Below are positions 1 to 8,893 of a DNA stretch of 64,000 bases, piece after piece. The DNA is from Amycolatopsis pithecellobii (GTDB lineage: Bacteria; Actinomycetota; Actinomycetes; Mycobacteriales; Pseudonocardiaceae). The stretch covers positions 62,001-126,000 of the forward strand of contig NZ_WMBA01000011.1 of assembly GCF_009707865.1 (NCBI RefSeq), in the 5' to 3' direction. Under the pieces are notes generated by a model. That model was not told where the DNA came from and ran no database searches. It saw nothing but the letters and a program-made list of their open reading frames with translations. Within the stretch, counting starts at the first letter, position 1; each line of letters starts with the position of its first letter. The position numbers were made by a program, and so were the translations under genes.

Positions 1-541
1 TACCCCGGCGTCCTGGCCGACTACGTGAGCTTCCCGGCGGAATGGTTCGTCCACGGGCCGGAAACACTCGACCACCCGGAAGCCAGTACGTTGCCGTGCG
101 CCGGGCTGACCGCGTGGTTCGCGCTCGCCGAACGTGGCCGGGCGCGTGCCGGCGACACGGTGCTGGTCGAGGGAACCGGCGGGGTGTCGTTGTTCGGCAT
201 CCAGATCGCGAAGGCACTCGGAGCCGAAGTCATCGTGTCCGGCAGCGCCCACAAGCTGCCATCCTCAAGATCACTGACGATTGCGGCGCGGACCGCATCC
301 TCGAGATGGTGGGTGGGCCCCATCTCGGCAAGGCCGTCCAGACGGCGGCCGTCGGCGGGACGATCTAGCAGATCGGTGCGCTGGAAGGCTTCGACGTGAC
401 GGCTCCCGTCATGCCCCTGATGCTCAAGGACGTCACCATCCAGGGCATCGGCACCGGCCACCGCCGCGCGCTCGAAGACCTCGTCCACTCGATCACCTCG
501 ACCGCGGCGCCTTCGGCAAGATCGTCGTCGAAGTGGCCTGA
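1..541 (+). pseudogene. Decayed zinc-type alcohol dehydrogenase (NADPH:quinone reductase-like), left end outside window
   Basis: The reading enters from the left edge in frame 1 with typical medium-chain dehydrogenase text, including the Rossmann stretch [20 protein letters not shown], and runs to about position 262 (SGSAHKLP). It then jumps to frame 3 at [19 protein letters not shown], with roughly 25 family residues missing in between. In frame 3 a TAG stop interrupts at 366-368, after which family-like text resumes ([19 protein letters not shown]). A last shift into frame 2 gives the usual C-terminus GAFGKIVVEVA and a stop at 539-541. One deletion, two frame changes and one in-frame stop make this a pseudogene unless the sequence is wrong. 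It is convergent with the PucR gene. Confidence 0.8.
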
Positions 542-571
542 CCCCGCGATCACCCGGCCCGGAATCCGCGT

Positions 572-1666
572 TCAGGCCAGGAGGTCGGTATCACGCAGGC
601 GCCGCAGCGCCAGCGCGAGCCCGAGGCGGGCGATCCCACTCGGCTCGGTGACGCGGTATCCCAGCCGTTCCTCCGCCCGGGCGACCCGGGCGGACACCGA
701 GTTGTGATGCAGGTGCAGCTTACGGGCGGCCTCCCGGAGCGATCCGGCCTCGACGACCACCTCGAGCGCCCGAAGCACGTCGAGCCCGCTCGAATCCTCC
801 GCGAGCTGATCCAGGACGTCGATATCGGCCACCCCGACGATGTCCGCGCTCCGGAGCCGCCCGGCCAGCAACTCGAAAGGCCCGAGGTCCGAGGCGAAGA
901 CCACCGGGTGCACGGCGGCGTCGGTGCGGGCGGTGCCCGCGGTGGCGTACCGCAGCGCGCGAAGGGCTTTCTCCCAAGAGGACGGTGCGTCGACCGCGTG
1001 CCCGCTCGTGCCGACGCCGACCGTCACCCCGGCGGGAGGCGTCAGATCGGCCGGCAGCGCCCCCGTGATGGCCATTGCGTGCGCGGAACCGATGATGGCG
1101 CGGCGTGGAGCAGCCCCGGACCGGTTCAGCCCCATGGCGAACGCGTCGACACACTCGACCGGTCCGAGCACCGCGAGCATGGTCAGCTGCGTACACGGCT
1201 TGAGGCCGAGCAGGTGCAGGGCCCGGGTTCGCTCGGGGGCGCCCGCGGACCGTCCGACGACCAGTTCCAGGAGGGCGGGATCACCAAGCAGCGGTGACGG
1301 CGCGTCGCTCCGGCCGAGCGTGGCGATACAGGCGATCGCGAGCCGTTCCAGCAGCATGTCGTCCATGGGCAGGGCACGGGCACCGCCGCGGCTGAGCCAC
1401 ACCTGATGTCCCGACGTCGCTTTGCGGACGGCGGCTCCAGTCCCGGCCCGTTCGGCGTCGAAGGTGCCGTCGGGCAGCGCACGGGCCGCGAACTGCCCGT
1501 CGACGTCCTGGAGCCCCACCGCGCACTCGGCCACGACGGCGGCGCTGCGCAGCAGCTCCTCGAGTTTGGCCTGCTGCTCGACGAGGGAGTCGAAGAAGCT
1601 GATCAGGCGGACCGCGTTCTCCGCATCGGCATCAAGCGCCGACAGCCTGAGTAAGAGCCCATGCAC
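572..1666 (-). CDS. PucR-family transcriptional regulator
   Basis: A 364-residue protein of the PucR/CdaR type. The C-terminus carries the PucR helix-turn-helix: ALEVVVEAGSLREAARKL followed by HHNSVSARVARAEERLGY. The middle resembles the GGDEF-like/diguanylate-cyclase-derived region of the family, and the N-terminus (LLLRLSALDADAENAVRLI) matches the usual beginning of the folded part. The open frame continues upstream to 2071, but that part overlaps the divergent esterase gene and has no family character. I chose the GTG at 1666 because GAGGTGG sits about five bases before it. PucR proteins usually activate neighbouring catabolic genes; the esterase that starts 195 bp away in the opposite direction is the natural candidate target. 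Start position is the main uncertainty. Confidence 0.75.
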   Translation of the reverse strand: MHGLLLRLSALDADAENAVRLISFFDSLVEQQAKLEELLRSAAVVAECAVGLQDVDGQFAARALPDGTFDAERAGTGAAVRKATSGHQVWLSRGGARALPMDDMLLERLAIACIATLGRSDAPSPLLGDPALLELVVGRSAGAPERTRALHLLGLKPCTQLTMLAVLGPVECVDAFAMGLNRSGAAPRRAIIGSAHAMAITGALPADLTPPAGVTVGVGTSGHAVDAPSSWEKALRALRYATAGTARTDAAVHPVVFASDLGPFELLAGRLRSADIVGVADIDVLDQLAEDSSGLDVLRALEVVVEAGSLREAARKLHLHHNSVSARVARAEERLGYRVTEPSGIARLGLALALRRLRDTDLLA

Positions 1667-1861
1667 GGATCCACCTCGACCCTCGGCCAAAACGACACTT
1701 GGCACGCCAGCGTAGCAGCTCGCACCGTGGGCAACGGCCGCTCGAAGCGCCGGTAGCCAACTGGCTGGATCGGGGTGGCAAGGCGACGCCGGGTGGATGA
1801 TGCCCCGGAGATCGGCACGGCGGGACACTGGTGCGGAGATACCTTCGAACGAGAGGCCACC

Positions 1862-2818
1862 GTGGGACACGCCTTCGACCCGGAGCTCCGGCCGTGGATT
1901 TCGCTGCTCCCGGTGCTGGATCTCCGGGATCTGCCGGCCGCGCGAACGTTGCTGGACTCGGTGAACAAGGCGGCGCCTTTCGTGCTGCCAGAAGGCATCT
2001 CGATGGAGGCGAGGTCCGTACCGGGGCCGCCGGGCGCACCCGATGTGCGGGTTCTCGTGTTCTCGCCCCACGGGGGCACGTCACGCCCGGCGCTGGTCTA
2101 CATGCACGGGGGCGGCTTCGTCCTCGGCGACGCGGACGGCGACCGGGAGCTGCCCGCACAGCTTGCCGCCGAGGTCGGTGCCGTGGTCGTATCGGTCGAC
2201 TACCGGCTGGCCCCCGAGCATCCTTTTCCCGCGGCGATCGAGGACTGTTACGCCGTCGTTCGATGGGTCGCGGGATATGCGGCCGAGCTGGACGTCGACC
2301 CGGCCCGGATCGGAATCGGCGGGGTCAGCGCGGGCGGCGGGCTCGCGGTCGGCACGGCACTGGTCGCTCGTGACCGCGGCGGGCCGGCGCTCTGCTTCCA
2401 GATGCTCGACATTCCCGAACTCGACGACCGCCTGCAGACCCCCTCCATGCGGCAGTTCGTGGACACTCCACTGTGGAATCTATCGAATGCGGAGGAAAGC
2501 TGGCGGCGCTATCTCGGGGCGCAGGCGGGCGGCGATGCGGTGTCCCCATATGCGGCGCCGGCACGCGCGCACGACCTGTCGGGGCTCCCTGCGGCTTACG
2601 TCTCCGTCTGCCAGTTCGATCCGTTGCGGGACGAGGGAATCGCCTATGCCCAGCGGCTGGTGCAGCACGGCGTCCCCACCGAGCTGCACCTGCACCCGCG
2701 TGCCTTTCACGGGTCGGGCGGACTGATCCCGACCGCGGCGATCTCATGCCGGATGCGCGCCGAGCTCGTCGACGCGACGCGGCGAGGACTGGCCACTGTT
2801 CACTCCAGTTGCCGATGA
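1862..2818 (+). CDS. Alpha/beta hydrolase, hormone-sensitive-lipase (HSL) family esterase
   Basis: A 318-residue cytoplasmic esterase or lipase. The oxyanion-hole motif HGGG is at residues 82-85, followed by the family block SVDYRLAPEHPFP. The nucleophile is Ser156 in GVSAGG, the acid is in CQFDPLRDEG and the catalytic His is in the C-terminal HPRAFHG, so the triad is complete. The GTG at 1862 is preferred over the longer open frame from 1775 because GAGAGG lies four bases upstream and the extra N-terminus looks non-coding. Divergent from the PucR gene, which probably regulates it. The natural ester substrate cannot be told from sequence; such enzymes act on short acyl esters. Confidence 0.85.
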   Translation: MGHAFDPELRPWISLLPVLDLRDLPAARTLLDSVNKAAPFVLPEGISMEARSVPGPPGAPDVRVLVFSPHGGTSRPALVYMHGGGFVLGDADGDRELPAQLAAEVGAVVVSVDYRLAPEHPFPAAIEDCYAVVRWVAGYAAELDVDPARIGIGGVSAGGGLAVGTALVARDRGGPALCFQMLDIPELDDRLQTPSMRQFVDTPLWNLSNAEESWRRYLGAQAGGDAVSPYAAPARAHDLSGLPAAYVSVCQFDPLRDEGIAYAQRLVQHGVPTELHLHPRAFHGSGGLIPTAAISCRMRAELVDATRRGLATVHSSCR

Positions 2819-2838
2819 TCCCGGAGGCGATCGTCGAT

Positions 2839-2875
2839 GAGGCGCCCCACTTCCGGTGAGGAAGTGAGGCCCCTC
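2839..2875. terminator. Bidirectional hairpin terminator between convergent genes
   Basis: GAGGCGCC-C-CACTTCC, loop GGTGA, then GGAAGTG-A-GGCCCCTC. The arms pair over about 16 positions with a single mismatch plus a facing bulge. It lies between the stop of the esterase (2818) and the stop of the LysR gene (2890), so it can serve both. Confidence 0.7.
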
Positions 2876-2889
2876 CTTCGTCGTCGAAC

Positions 2890-3813
2890 TCAGGCCGCAC
2901 TTACGCTGCTCTTCCCCACCTCCCGCGCCTCGGCGAGCAACGCGTCCCGCACCAGCCGGACCGCCTGCCGCGCGGCGCGATCCGGTCGCGACAACGCTTC
3001 CAGGCACCGGCCCGCACGCACTCCCGTCAACGGCAGCAACGCAAACCGGCCGGGCGCACGTTCCCCCGAACTGTGTCGCGGCAGCAACGCGACCCCGCGG
3101 CCCTGCGCCACCAGTTTCTCGATCAAGGGCAGGTGTGTCGACCGGACGAGCACGTTGGCCGGCCGTCCGGCCTGTGTGGCCATCGCTGTGAGAATCCGGC
3201 CCAGCGAGAACTTCTCCGGAAACGCGATCCACGGTTCGTCGATCACCTCGGCCGCACTGACGTGCTCCCGGGTCGCGAGCGGGTGGGAGAGCGGGACCGC
3301 CACGTCGACCGGTTCCCGGAGCAGGTGCAGCACATTCAGCCGTGACCGCTCCGGCTCGACACCGTCATCGGCGCAATGCGCGATCACGATGTCGAAATCC
3401 GCGGTCAACGGGGCGAACTCTTTTTCACCGGCCTCGTGTTCATCGGTGATCAGGTCGATTGCCGGATAGCCGGTCATCCGTGCCAGCAATCCCGGAATGA
3501 GTATCTCGCCCGCGGAATGGAACATCGCGAGCCGCACGGTTCCCGTCGCGGTCCGCCGGTAACGCTGCCATTCCGCCTCCGCCTCGGCGACCGCAACCGC
3601 TACTCGCGTGCCGGCACGAGCCAATGCGAGGCCCGCATCGGTCAGCCGGACCCCGCGGCCGGACCGTTCGACGAGCACGGCGCCGACGTCACGTTGCAGT
3701 AGCCGCAATTGTTGTGACACCGCCGAAGTCGTCTTTCCTGTGACGCGCGCGACTTCCGTGACACTACCTCGATCGGCAAGCTCGCGAAGAAGCTCGAGAT
3801 GAGCGATTTCCAT
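2890..3813 (-). CDS. LysR-family transcriptional regulator
   Basis: A 307-residue LysR protein. Residues 1-60 form the winged helix (MEIAHLELLRELADRGSVTE, then TSAVSQQLRLLQRDVGAVLV), with Ser/Ala/Val recognition-helix text typical of the family. The remainder is the periplasmic-binding-like effector domain. It starts 71 bp from an EamA-type exporter on the other strand, the classical arrangement in which a LysR protein senses a small metabolite and switches on its exporter. The 3' end is followed by a hairpin shared with the esterase gene. Confidence 0.85.
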   Translation of the reverse strand: MEIAHLELLRELADRGSVTEVARVTGKTTSAVSQQLRLLQRDVGAVLVERSGRGVRLTDAGLALARAGTRVAVAVAEAEAEWQRYRRTATGTVRLAMFHSAGEILIPGLLARMTGYPAIDLITDEHEAGEKEFAPLTADFDIVIAHCADDGVEPERSRLNVLHLLREPVDVAVPLSHPLATREHVSAAEVIDEPWIAFPEKFSLGRILTAMATQAGRPANVLVRSTHLPLIEKLVAQGRGVALLPRHSSGERAPGRFALLPLTGVRAGRCLEALSRPDRAARQAVRLVRDALLAEAREVGKSSVSAA

Positions 3814-3884
3814 TAAGTCAGGCTACACCATTCTGGACGGAAATCGTCCTTGTCCTTGATTACCGGCGGGCATTGACTGGTGGT

Positions 3885-4811
3885 ATGTCATTACGTGATC
3901 GCCTGCTCGCCCTTCTCGTCGCACTGCTGTGGGGGCTGAACTTTCCCGCCACCGAAATCGCACTGTGGCAGTTCCCCCCGATTCTGATGGTGTCTCTGCG
4001 CTGGGCATTGCTCGCCATCCCGGCGATTCTTTTCGTGCCACGGCCGCAGGTGAAGCTGCGGTGGCTGGTGGGTACCGGTCTCGGTATCGGGGTATTGCAG
4101 TTCGGATTCGTGTACGTGGGCATGGCCGCGGGAATGCCGAGCGGGCTGGCGGGACTGGCACTGCAGTCGTCCGCACCGTTCACCATGCTGCTCGCCGGAA
4201 TCTTCCTGCGAGAGAAGATCAGCGCGCGGCAGGTGACCGGGATCGGCGTCGCCGTACTCGGGCTGGCCGCCATCGTGGCCTACCGCGCCCAGGTGGCCGC
4301 CCTGCTGCCCGTCATCCTGACCCTGGCCGGCGGACTCGGCTGGGCGATCGGCAACATCTGCAGCCGGCAGGCCCGCGCCCCGAAACCACTGCACCTGACC
4401 ATGTGGATGTCCGTGATCCCGCCCGTTCCCATGGCACTGCTGTCTTTGGTGCTCGAAGGTCCCCGGCGAATCGGCAGCACGTTCACCACGCTGACCACCT
4501 GGCACGCGTGGACCGCGGTACTCGCCCTGCTCTACATCGTGATCTTCGCCGGGCTGATCGCGTACGGCATCTGGAACACCCTGCTGGCACGCAACCCGTC
4601 CTCACAGGTCGCGCCGTTCTCCATGCTCATGCCCGCCTTCGGCGTCGCATCAGCCTGGATCGCACTCGGCGAAGGTATGTCCACTGTGGAAATCGTCGCC
4701 GGCGTGGCGGTGATCTGTGGCGTGCTCTACGCCAGCCGGCCCGTGAAGAAAGCGCCCACCGTAACCCCCGTCGTCGACGAGGGGCGCGAAGTCAGCGTTC
4801 CCGGCGAATGA
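3885..4811 (+). CDS. EamA-family (DMT superfamily) transporter
   Basis: About 308 residues, with ten predicted membrane spans in two EamA repeats: the first repeat opens with LLALLVALLWGLNFPATEIA, the second with PVILTLAGGLGWAIGNICS. The tail after about residue 285 is polar and charged. I chose ATG at 3885 (MSLRD) over the TTG at 3873. Members of the family export amino acids or other small metabolites. The divergent LysR gene supports an inducible exporter; the substrate is unknown. Confidence 0.85.
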   Translation: MSLRDRLLALLVALLWGLNFPATEIALWQFPPILMVSLRWALLAIPAILFVPRPQVKLRWLVGTGLGIGVLQFGFVYVGMAAGMPSGLAGLALQSSAPFTMLLAGIFLREKISARQVTGIGVAVLGLAAIVAYRAQVAALLPVILTLAGGLGWAIGNICSRQARAPKPLHLTMWMSVIPPVPMALLSLVLEGPRRIGSTFTTLTTWHAWTAVLALLYIVIFAGLIAYGIWNTLLARNPSSQVAPFSMLMPAFGVASAWIALGEGMSTVEIVAGVAVICGVLYASRPVKKAPTVTPVVDEGREVSVPGE

Positions 4812-4841
4812 CCGCCCCCAGCCCGCCGGGCCGGCGACACG

Positions 4842-4871
4842 TTCGGCCTCCCCGTCCCCGGGGAGGCCGAA
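4842..4871. terminator. Strong hairpin terminator
   Basis: TTCGGCCTCCCC, loop GTCCCC, then GGGGAGGCCGAA: a perfect 12-bp stem 30 bp after the EamA stop codon. It lies between convergent units (EamA exporter and the thiolase-end of the large catabolic operon). There is no U-tract, which is common in high-GC actinomycetes. Confidence 0.75.
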
Positions 4872-5012
4872 GTCGGCGAGGATCTGGCGGGTCCGGGTGA
4901 AATGCGCGGAAAACCGGGAACCCGGAACGCGTGCCGTCGTACCGCGTGGTCCACGCACCCCCGCTGCTGCGCCACTTGAACCTGAAGCTGGCACAGATCC
5001 CGGCCTGACGCT

Positions 5013-5078
5013 CAACTCGCGGGTCCGCAACCTTCAACTCGCGCGCCCGCAACGCACAACTCGCGGGGTCGCGGCGGC
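5013..5078. repeat. Three tandem copies of a 22-bp unit (CAACTCGCG...)
   Basis: Units begin at 5013, 5035 and 5057. Each starts with CAACTCGCG and continues with a G/C-rich half containing CGCAAC in the first two copies; the third is more diverged (CGCGGC). The array ends six bases before the thiolase stop codon, that is, just downstream of the operon in its transcribed direction. Exact 22-bp spacing of the CAACTCGCG core argues against chance. Confidence 0.65.
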
Positions 5079-5083
5079 ATCTT

Positions 5084-6286
5084 TTACCGTGCGGCCTCGA
5101 AGATCGCGGCCATTCCCTGCCCGCCGCCGATGCACATCGTCTCGAGGCCGTAGCGACCGTCGCGGCGGCGGAGTTCGTGCAGCATCGTGGTCATCATCCG
5201 CACGCCGGTGGCCGCGATCGGATGCCCCAGCGAGATGCCGGAGCCGTTGACGTTCAGGCGGCCGGTGTCGCGCCATCCCCAGGCCTCGGTCACACCGAGT
5301 ACCTGGCACGCAAAGGCTTCGTTCAACTCGACCAGGTCCATGTCGTCGAAACCGAGGCCCGTGCGGGCGAAAAGCTTCGCGACGGCGGGCACCGGACCCA
5401 GTCCCATCGTCGCCGGGTCGCAGCCCACCGCGGTCCAGCCGGTGAGGAATCCCGCCGGCACCAGTCCCAGCTCGTCCAGGCAGTCTTCGGCGACGACCAG
5501 GCAGGCGGCGGCCGCATCGTTCTGCTGGCTCGCGTTCCCGGCGGTCACCGTGCCGCCGGGAAGCACGGGGCGCAGCTTGGCGAGCGTCTCGAGATCGGTC
5601 CCGGGACGGACACCCTCGTCCCGCGCGAACACCTGTGGTTCGGCGCCCCGCCGTCCGGGCACGATCACCGGAACGATCTCGTCGTCGAACCGCCCGGCGG
5701 ACCAGGCCTTCGCCGCCTTCGCATGGCTCTCGGCCGCGTAGGCGTCGGCGTCCTCGCGGGTGATATCGTATTTCCGCGCGACGTTCTCGGCCGTCTCGAC
5801 CATGCCGCTGATGGCTCCGAATCGCCACTCGGGCTGCGCGCGCTCACGACCCCGATCCAGCCGGTCGTACAGCCGGACCCCGCCGGAACGGCTCCCCCAC
5901 CGCACCCCGGTCGTGTAGTGCTCGACATTGCTCATGCTCTCGACACCGCCCGAGAGGACGACATCGGCGGCGCCGGTCTGCACCATCATCGCCGCCGTCA
6001 CGATCGCCTGCAGGCCACCGCCACAGCGCCGGTCGATCTGCAACCCCGCGACCTGCTCGGGCAACCCGGCGTGCAGGGCAACCCACCTGCCGACGCACGG
6101 CGTCTCGGAATTCGCATACGACTGCGCGAAACTCACATCGTCGATCCGGCCCGGATCGATCCCCGACTTCTCCACCACCGCACGCACGACCGTGGCCGCC
6201 AGGTCCTCCACCGGCACGGTCCGCAGCGCCTTGCCGAAGACGCCGACGGGTGTCCTCAAAGGACACACGATGGCCGCTCGCCTCAT
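5084..6286 (-). CDS. Thiolase (acetyl-CoA C-acetyltransferase family)
   Basis: A 400-residue thiolase of the degradative type. The acyl-accepting Cys88 lies in DRRCGGGLQA, His355 in ISLGHPIAATG, and the general-base Cys385 in CIGGGQGMA, so all catalytic residues are present. ATG at 6286 is preceded by AAAGGAG and is preferred to the longer frame from 6313. It is the last gene of the eleven-gene operon, four bases after the CoA-transferase stop, and should carry out the final thiolytic step releasing acetyl-CoA (or another acyl-CoA) from a 3-oxoacyl-CoA. With the upstream class I CoA-transferase subunits it parallels the 3-oxoadipate end-steps, but I cannot claim that substrate. Confidence 0.88.
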   Translation of the reverse strand: MRRAAIVCPLRTPVGVFGKALRTVPVEDLAATVVRAVVEKSGIDPGRIDDVSFAQSYANSETPCVGRWVALHAGLPEQVAGLQIDRRCGGGLQAIVTAAMMVQTGAADVVLSGGVESMSNVEHYTTGVRWGSRSGGVRLYDRLDRGRERAQPEWRFGAISGMVETAENVARKYDITREDADAYAAESHAKAAKAWSAGRFDDEIVPVIVPGRRGAEPQVFARDEGVRPGTDLETLAKLRPVLPGGTVTAGNASQQNDAAAACLVVAEDCLDELGLVPAGFLTGWTAVGCDPATMGLGPVPAVAKLFARTGLGFDDMDLVELNEAFACQVLGVTEAWGWRDTGRLNVNGSGISLGHPIAATGVRMMTTMLHELRRRDGRYGLETMCIGGGQGMAAIFEAAR

Positions 6287-6290
6287 CCGG

Positions 6291-7550
6291 TCACACTCCT
6301 TTCGCCGCCGCAAGGGCCGCTTCCGTTACCTCGTCGAGCTCGGCGCGTGCCTCCGGCGCCGCGATCGCGATCATGCGCTCGGCTCGTTGCCGGAGCGACA
6401 GCCCACGCAGGTCGGCGATCCCGTGCTCGGTCACCACCACGCCCGCGTCGCTGCGCGGGGTACTGACCGGGCCGGTCAGCTTCGCGACGACGCGGCTCAC
6501 CGGCCCGGCACGCGAGGGCAGCATGATCACCGGGACACCGCCACGGGACCGGGCCGCGCCGCGCAGGAAATCCACCGCACCGCCCACCGAACCGACATAC
6601 CGGCCGCGAGCGACCTCGGCGTTGACCGCACCGGTGAGGTCGACCTCGATGGCGGAGTTCAGCGCCACCAACTTCTCTTGCGCCGCAAGCACATCCGGAT
6701 CATGGGTGTAGGACGTCTCGCGAAGTAGGATGCGCTCGTTTCGATGGGCATAGCGGAAAAGCCGGTCGCCGCCGAGCAATATCCCGCCGACCGCGACCCC
6801 CCGGTCGACCGACTTACGTTCACCCGTAACGACTCCCTGCTCCATCAGATCCACCAGCGCCTCGGGCAACAGTCCGGAATGGACACCGAGTTGACGCCGG
6901 CCGGTGAGCCCGGCGAGCACCGCCTGTGCGAGCGACCCGATCCCCACCTGGAGCGTCGCCCCGTCTTCGATCAGCTCCGCGACGTTCGCGGCGATCGCCT
7001 TGTGCACCGCGGTCGGTTCGGTGACCGGATATTCGGCCGGCGCGTGCCGGGACGGGACCACCACGGTGAGATCGTCGGCCGTAAGTGCAGGGCCGCCGTA
7101 GGTCCACGGTACGGCCGGGTTGACCTCACCGATGATCACGCGCGCTTTCGGTAGCACGTCGGCGACGTAGTCCCGCGCGAGCCCCAGGCTGTAACGCCCG
7201 CCGGAGTCGGGTGGCGACAACTGGAGCAGCACCACATCGGCGCGAAGCAGGTCCGGAAGGGACGAATAGTGCGCGGGCAGCAGGTCGGCCGCATTCGCCT
7301 CGTGCAGCGCCGAGTTGGCACCGGCACCGGTATACGAGGTGAACCGCAGCAAAGCCGCATGCTCCGGGTGAATCAGCCCGGCCACCGGAATGCCGAGGAA
7401 GGCACTGAGGTCCTCGGCCCAGGGCCGCGAGATCAGCCGGTTCACCAGGGTCAGCGGTTCGGCGCAGGCCTGCGCCCACAGGACCCCGTCCCCCACCCGC
7501 AAGTAGCGGCGAAAGTCCAGTTCCTCAACGGAATTCAGCGTTGTCACCAC
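6291..7550 (-). CDS. Acetyl-CoA hydrolase/transferase family protein (Cat1/4-hydroxybutyrate CoA-transferase-like)
   Basis: A 419-residue member of the Cat1/AbfT family. Recognisable blocks are GIGSLAQA at 204-211 and LNSAIEVDLTG at 298-307, the family's C-terminal signature. In characterised transferases the catalytic Glu follows His-Thr/Ser (HTE); here the matching site reads His224-Ser225-Gly226, so the usual nucleophilic Glu appears to be missing. The protein may act by another mechanism, use another residue, or be a diverged hydrolase. GTG start at 7550, five bases after the stop of the MmgE/PrpD gene. Part of the eleven-gene operon. Confidence 0.8.
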   Translation of the reverse strand: MVTTLNSVEELDFRRYLRVGDGVLWAQACAEPLTLVNRLISRPWAEDLSAFLGIPVAGLIHPEHAALLRFTSYTGAGANSALHEANAADLLPAHYSSLPDLLRADVVLLQLSPPDSGGRYSLGLARDYVADVLPKARVIIGEVNPAVPWTYGGPALTADDLTVVVPSRHAPAEYPVTEPTAVHKAIAANVAELIEDGATLQVGIGSLAQAVLAGLTGRRQLGVHSGLLPEALVDLMEQGVVTGERKSVDRGVAVGGILLGGDRLFRYAHRNERILLRETSYTHDPDVLAAQEKLVALNSAIEVDLTGAVNAEVARGRYVGSVGGAVDFLRGAARSRGGVPVIMLPSRAGPVSRVVAKLTGPVSTPRSDAGVVVTEHGIADLRGLSLRQRAERMIAIAAPEARAELDEVTEAALAAAKGV

Positions 7551-7555
7551 GAGAA

Positions 7556-8893
7556 TCAGCCCACCGGCCGGAGTTGCCGGCTGAGTGCGGTCAGCGAGCC
7601 GTTCTCGGCGAGTCCGCCGACCGCGGAGATCACCCCATCGATCCGCTCCCCCGACAGTGCCGGGCTCGCGTACTTGCGGAACTTGGCGATGACGCCATCG
7701 GCGGTCAGATACGCGCCGCCCCGGACCTCCTCGCGCAGCACCTCTCCCCCTTCGGTGGTGACCCTGACACGGACAGTCGGAGTGGCGGGATATCGCGCTT
7801 CGAGATCCGCGTGCTCTTCGACGAAGATCCGCTTCGCGAGCTCACCGATCGGTGGGTGCAACGGGCCCAGATAGCGGTCGAGGCCGAGCTCACCGTCGAC
7901 GAGCATCGCGGCGACGCCGAACTGGTTGCTCATCTGACGCTCGAGCGTCGTGTCCAGCGAGCTGCCGTTGTCGCAGCCGGGATACCGCTTGCCCATGCCG
8001 TAGGTCTCGACCACGGCCTCGGCGACCTGCTCACCACGCAGCCCGCGACCCGTCAGCCGCCGGGTCGCCTCGATCGCTTCCTGGGTGAAGGCGCAGGACG
8101 GGAACGCCTTGAAATAGACGTCCGACACCGCCCACCTTCCGGTTTCCCCGACGGCGACAGGTGTTCCCGGCGAAACCCCGCAGAACGCCTGAAGCAGTCC
8201 CGATGGTCCTTCGAGGATCCCGGCCGTCCCGGCGACGCGCTGTGCCGCGAGCTGGGCCGCGAGCACCCCGGCCCGCGCGGCAGCGCCGTTCTGGAAGTAC
8301 ACGTCGGGTGTTCCCCCGTAGGCCCAGGCCGTCGTTCCCGAGGCCGAACTCCCGGCCAGACCGAGCGCATCGACCTTCTGCTCGCGGTCGAGGCCGAGCA
8401 AATGGGCCGCCGCCATCGCCGTGCCGAACGGCCCGAACATGCTGCTCGGCCGCAGCCCTCGCGCGATGAAATCGGGAGTCGTCATGACCGCGGCGACCCG
8501 CGCCAGCGCCTCGTAACCGGCGATGACCGCCTCCAGCACCTGGCGTCCGCTGGAGCCGAGTGACTCGCCCAGCGCGAGCACGGCCGGGACCACCATGGTG
8601 CCGGCGTGACTGCGACTCGCCGGGTGCATGTCCTCCTGCACGATGGAATGAGCGTGCACGCTGTTGACATAGATCGCGTCCAGCACGCGATGCGTGGTGC
8701 CGCGCGACCACACCGTGCTGGGGCCGGCCACGTCGTCGATCAGCGCGTTCGCGGCCACGCTCCACGCGAAATCGCGGCCACCGAACGAGCAGGCAAGCGC
8801 GTCGAGCACGCACAGCGCCGCCTTGTCCAGCACGTCACGGCCGACGTCCGGCAGGCGCTCTTCGATGTCGCTGACGATCGCACGGGTCAGCAT
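7556..8893 (-). CDS. MmgE/PrpD family protein (2-methylcitrate-dehydratase-like)
   Basis: 445 residues, full family length. Recognised from the N-terminal pattern (ALCVLDALACSFGGRDF), the internal NSVHAHSIVQEDMHP, SRSHAGTMVVPAVLALGE and FKAFPSCAFTQEAIEA. Family members include 2-methylcitrate dehydratase, cis-aconitate decarboxylase and iminodisuccinate epimerase, so the likely chemistry is dehydration, decarboxylation or epimerisation of a small di- or tricarboxylate. Its 5' end overlaps the 3' end of the racemase-like gene before it by seven bases. It is a central enzyme of the operon but its substrate is open; iminodisuccinate-type chemistry would fit the amidohydrolase and racemase neighbours. 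Confidence 0.8.
   Translation of the reverse strand: MLTRAIVSDIEERLPDVGRDVLDKAALCVLDALACSFGGRDFAWSVAANALIDDVAGPSTVWSRGTTHRVLDAIYVNSVHAHSIVQEDMHPASRSHAGTMVVPAVLALGESLGSSGRQVLEAVIAGYEALARVAAVMTTPDFIARGLRPSSMFGPFGTAMAAAHLLGLDREQKVDALGLAGSSASGTTAWAYGGTPDVYFQNGAAARAGVLAAQLAAQRVAGTAGILEGPSGLLQAFCGVSPGTPVAVGETGRWAVSDVYFKAFPSCAFTQEAIEATRRLTGRGLRGEQVAEAVVETYGMGKRYPGCDNGSSLDTTLERQMSNQFGVAAMLVDGELGLDRYLGPLHPPIGELAKRIFVEEHADLEARYPATPTVRVRVTTEGGEVLREEVRGGAYLTADGVIAKFRKYASPALSGERIDGVISAVGGLAENGSLTALSRQLRPVG

Noticed and set aside
5013-5078. CRISPR-like array
   Set aside because: Units abut without unique spacers, only three copies, and no cas gene is present.
5177-6466. 429-codon open frame antisense to the thiolase
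   Set aside because: Shadow of the thiolase and CoA-transferase genes; His/Arg/Pro-rich with no recognisable domain.
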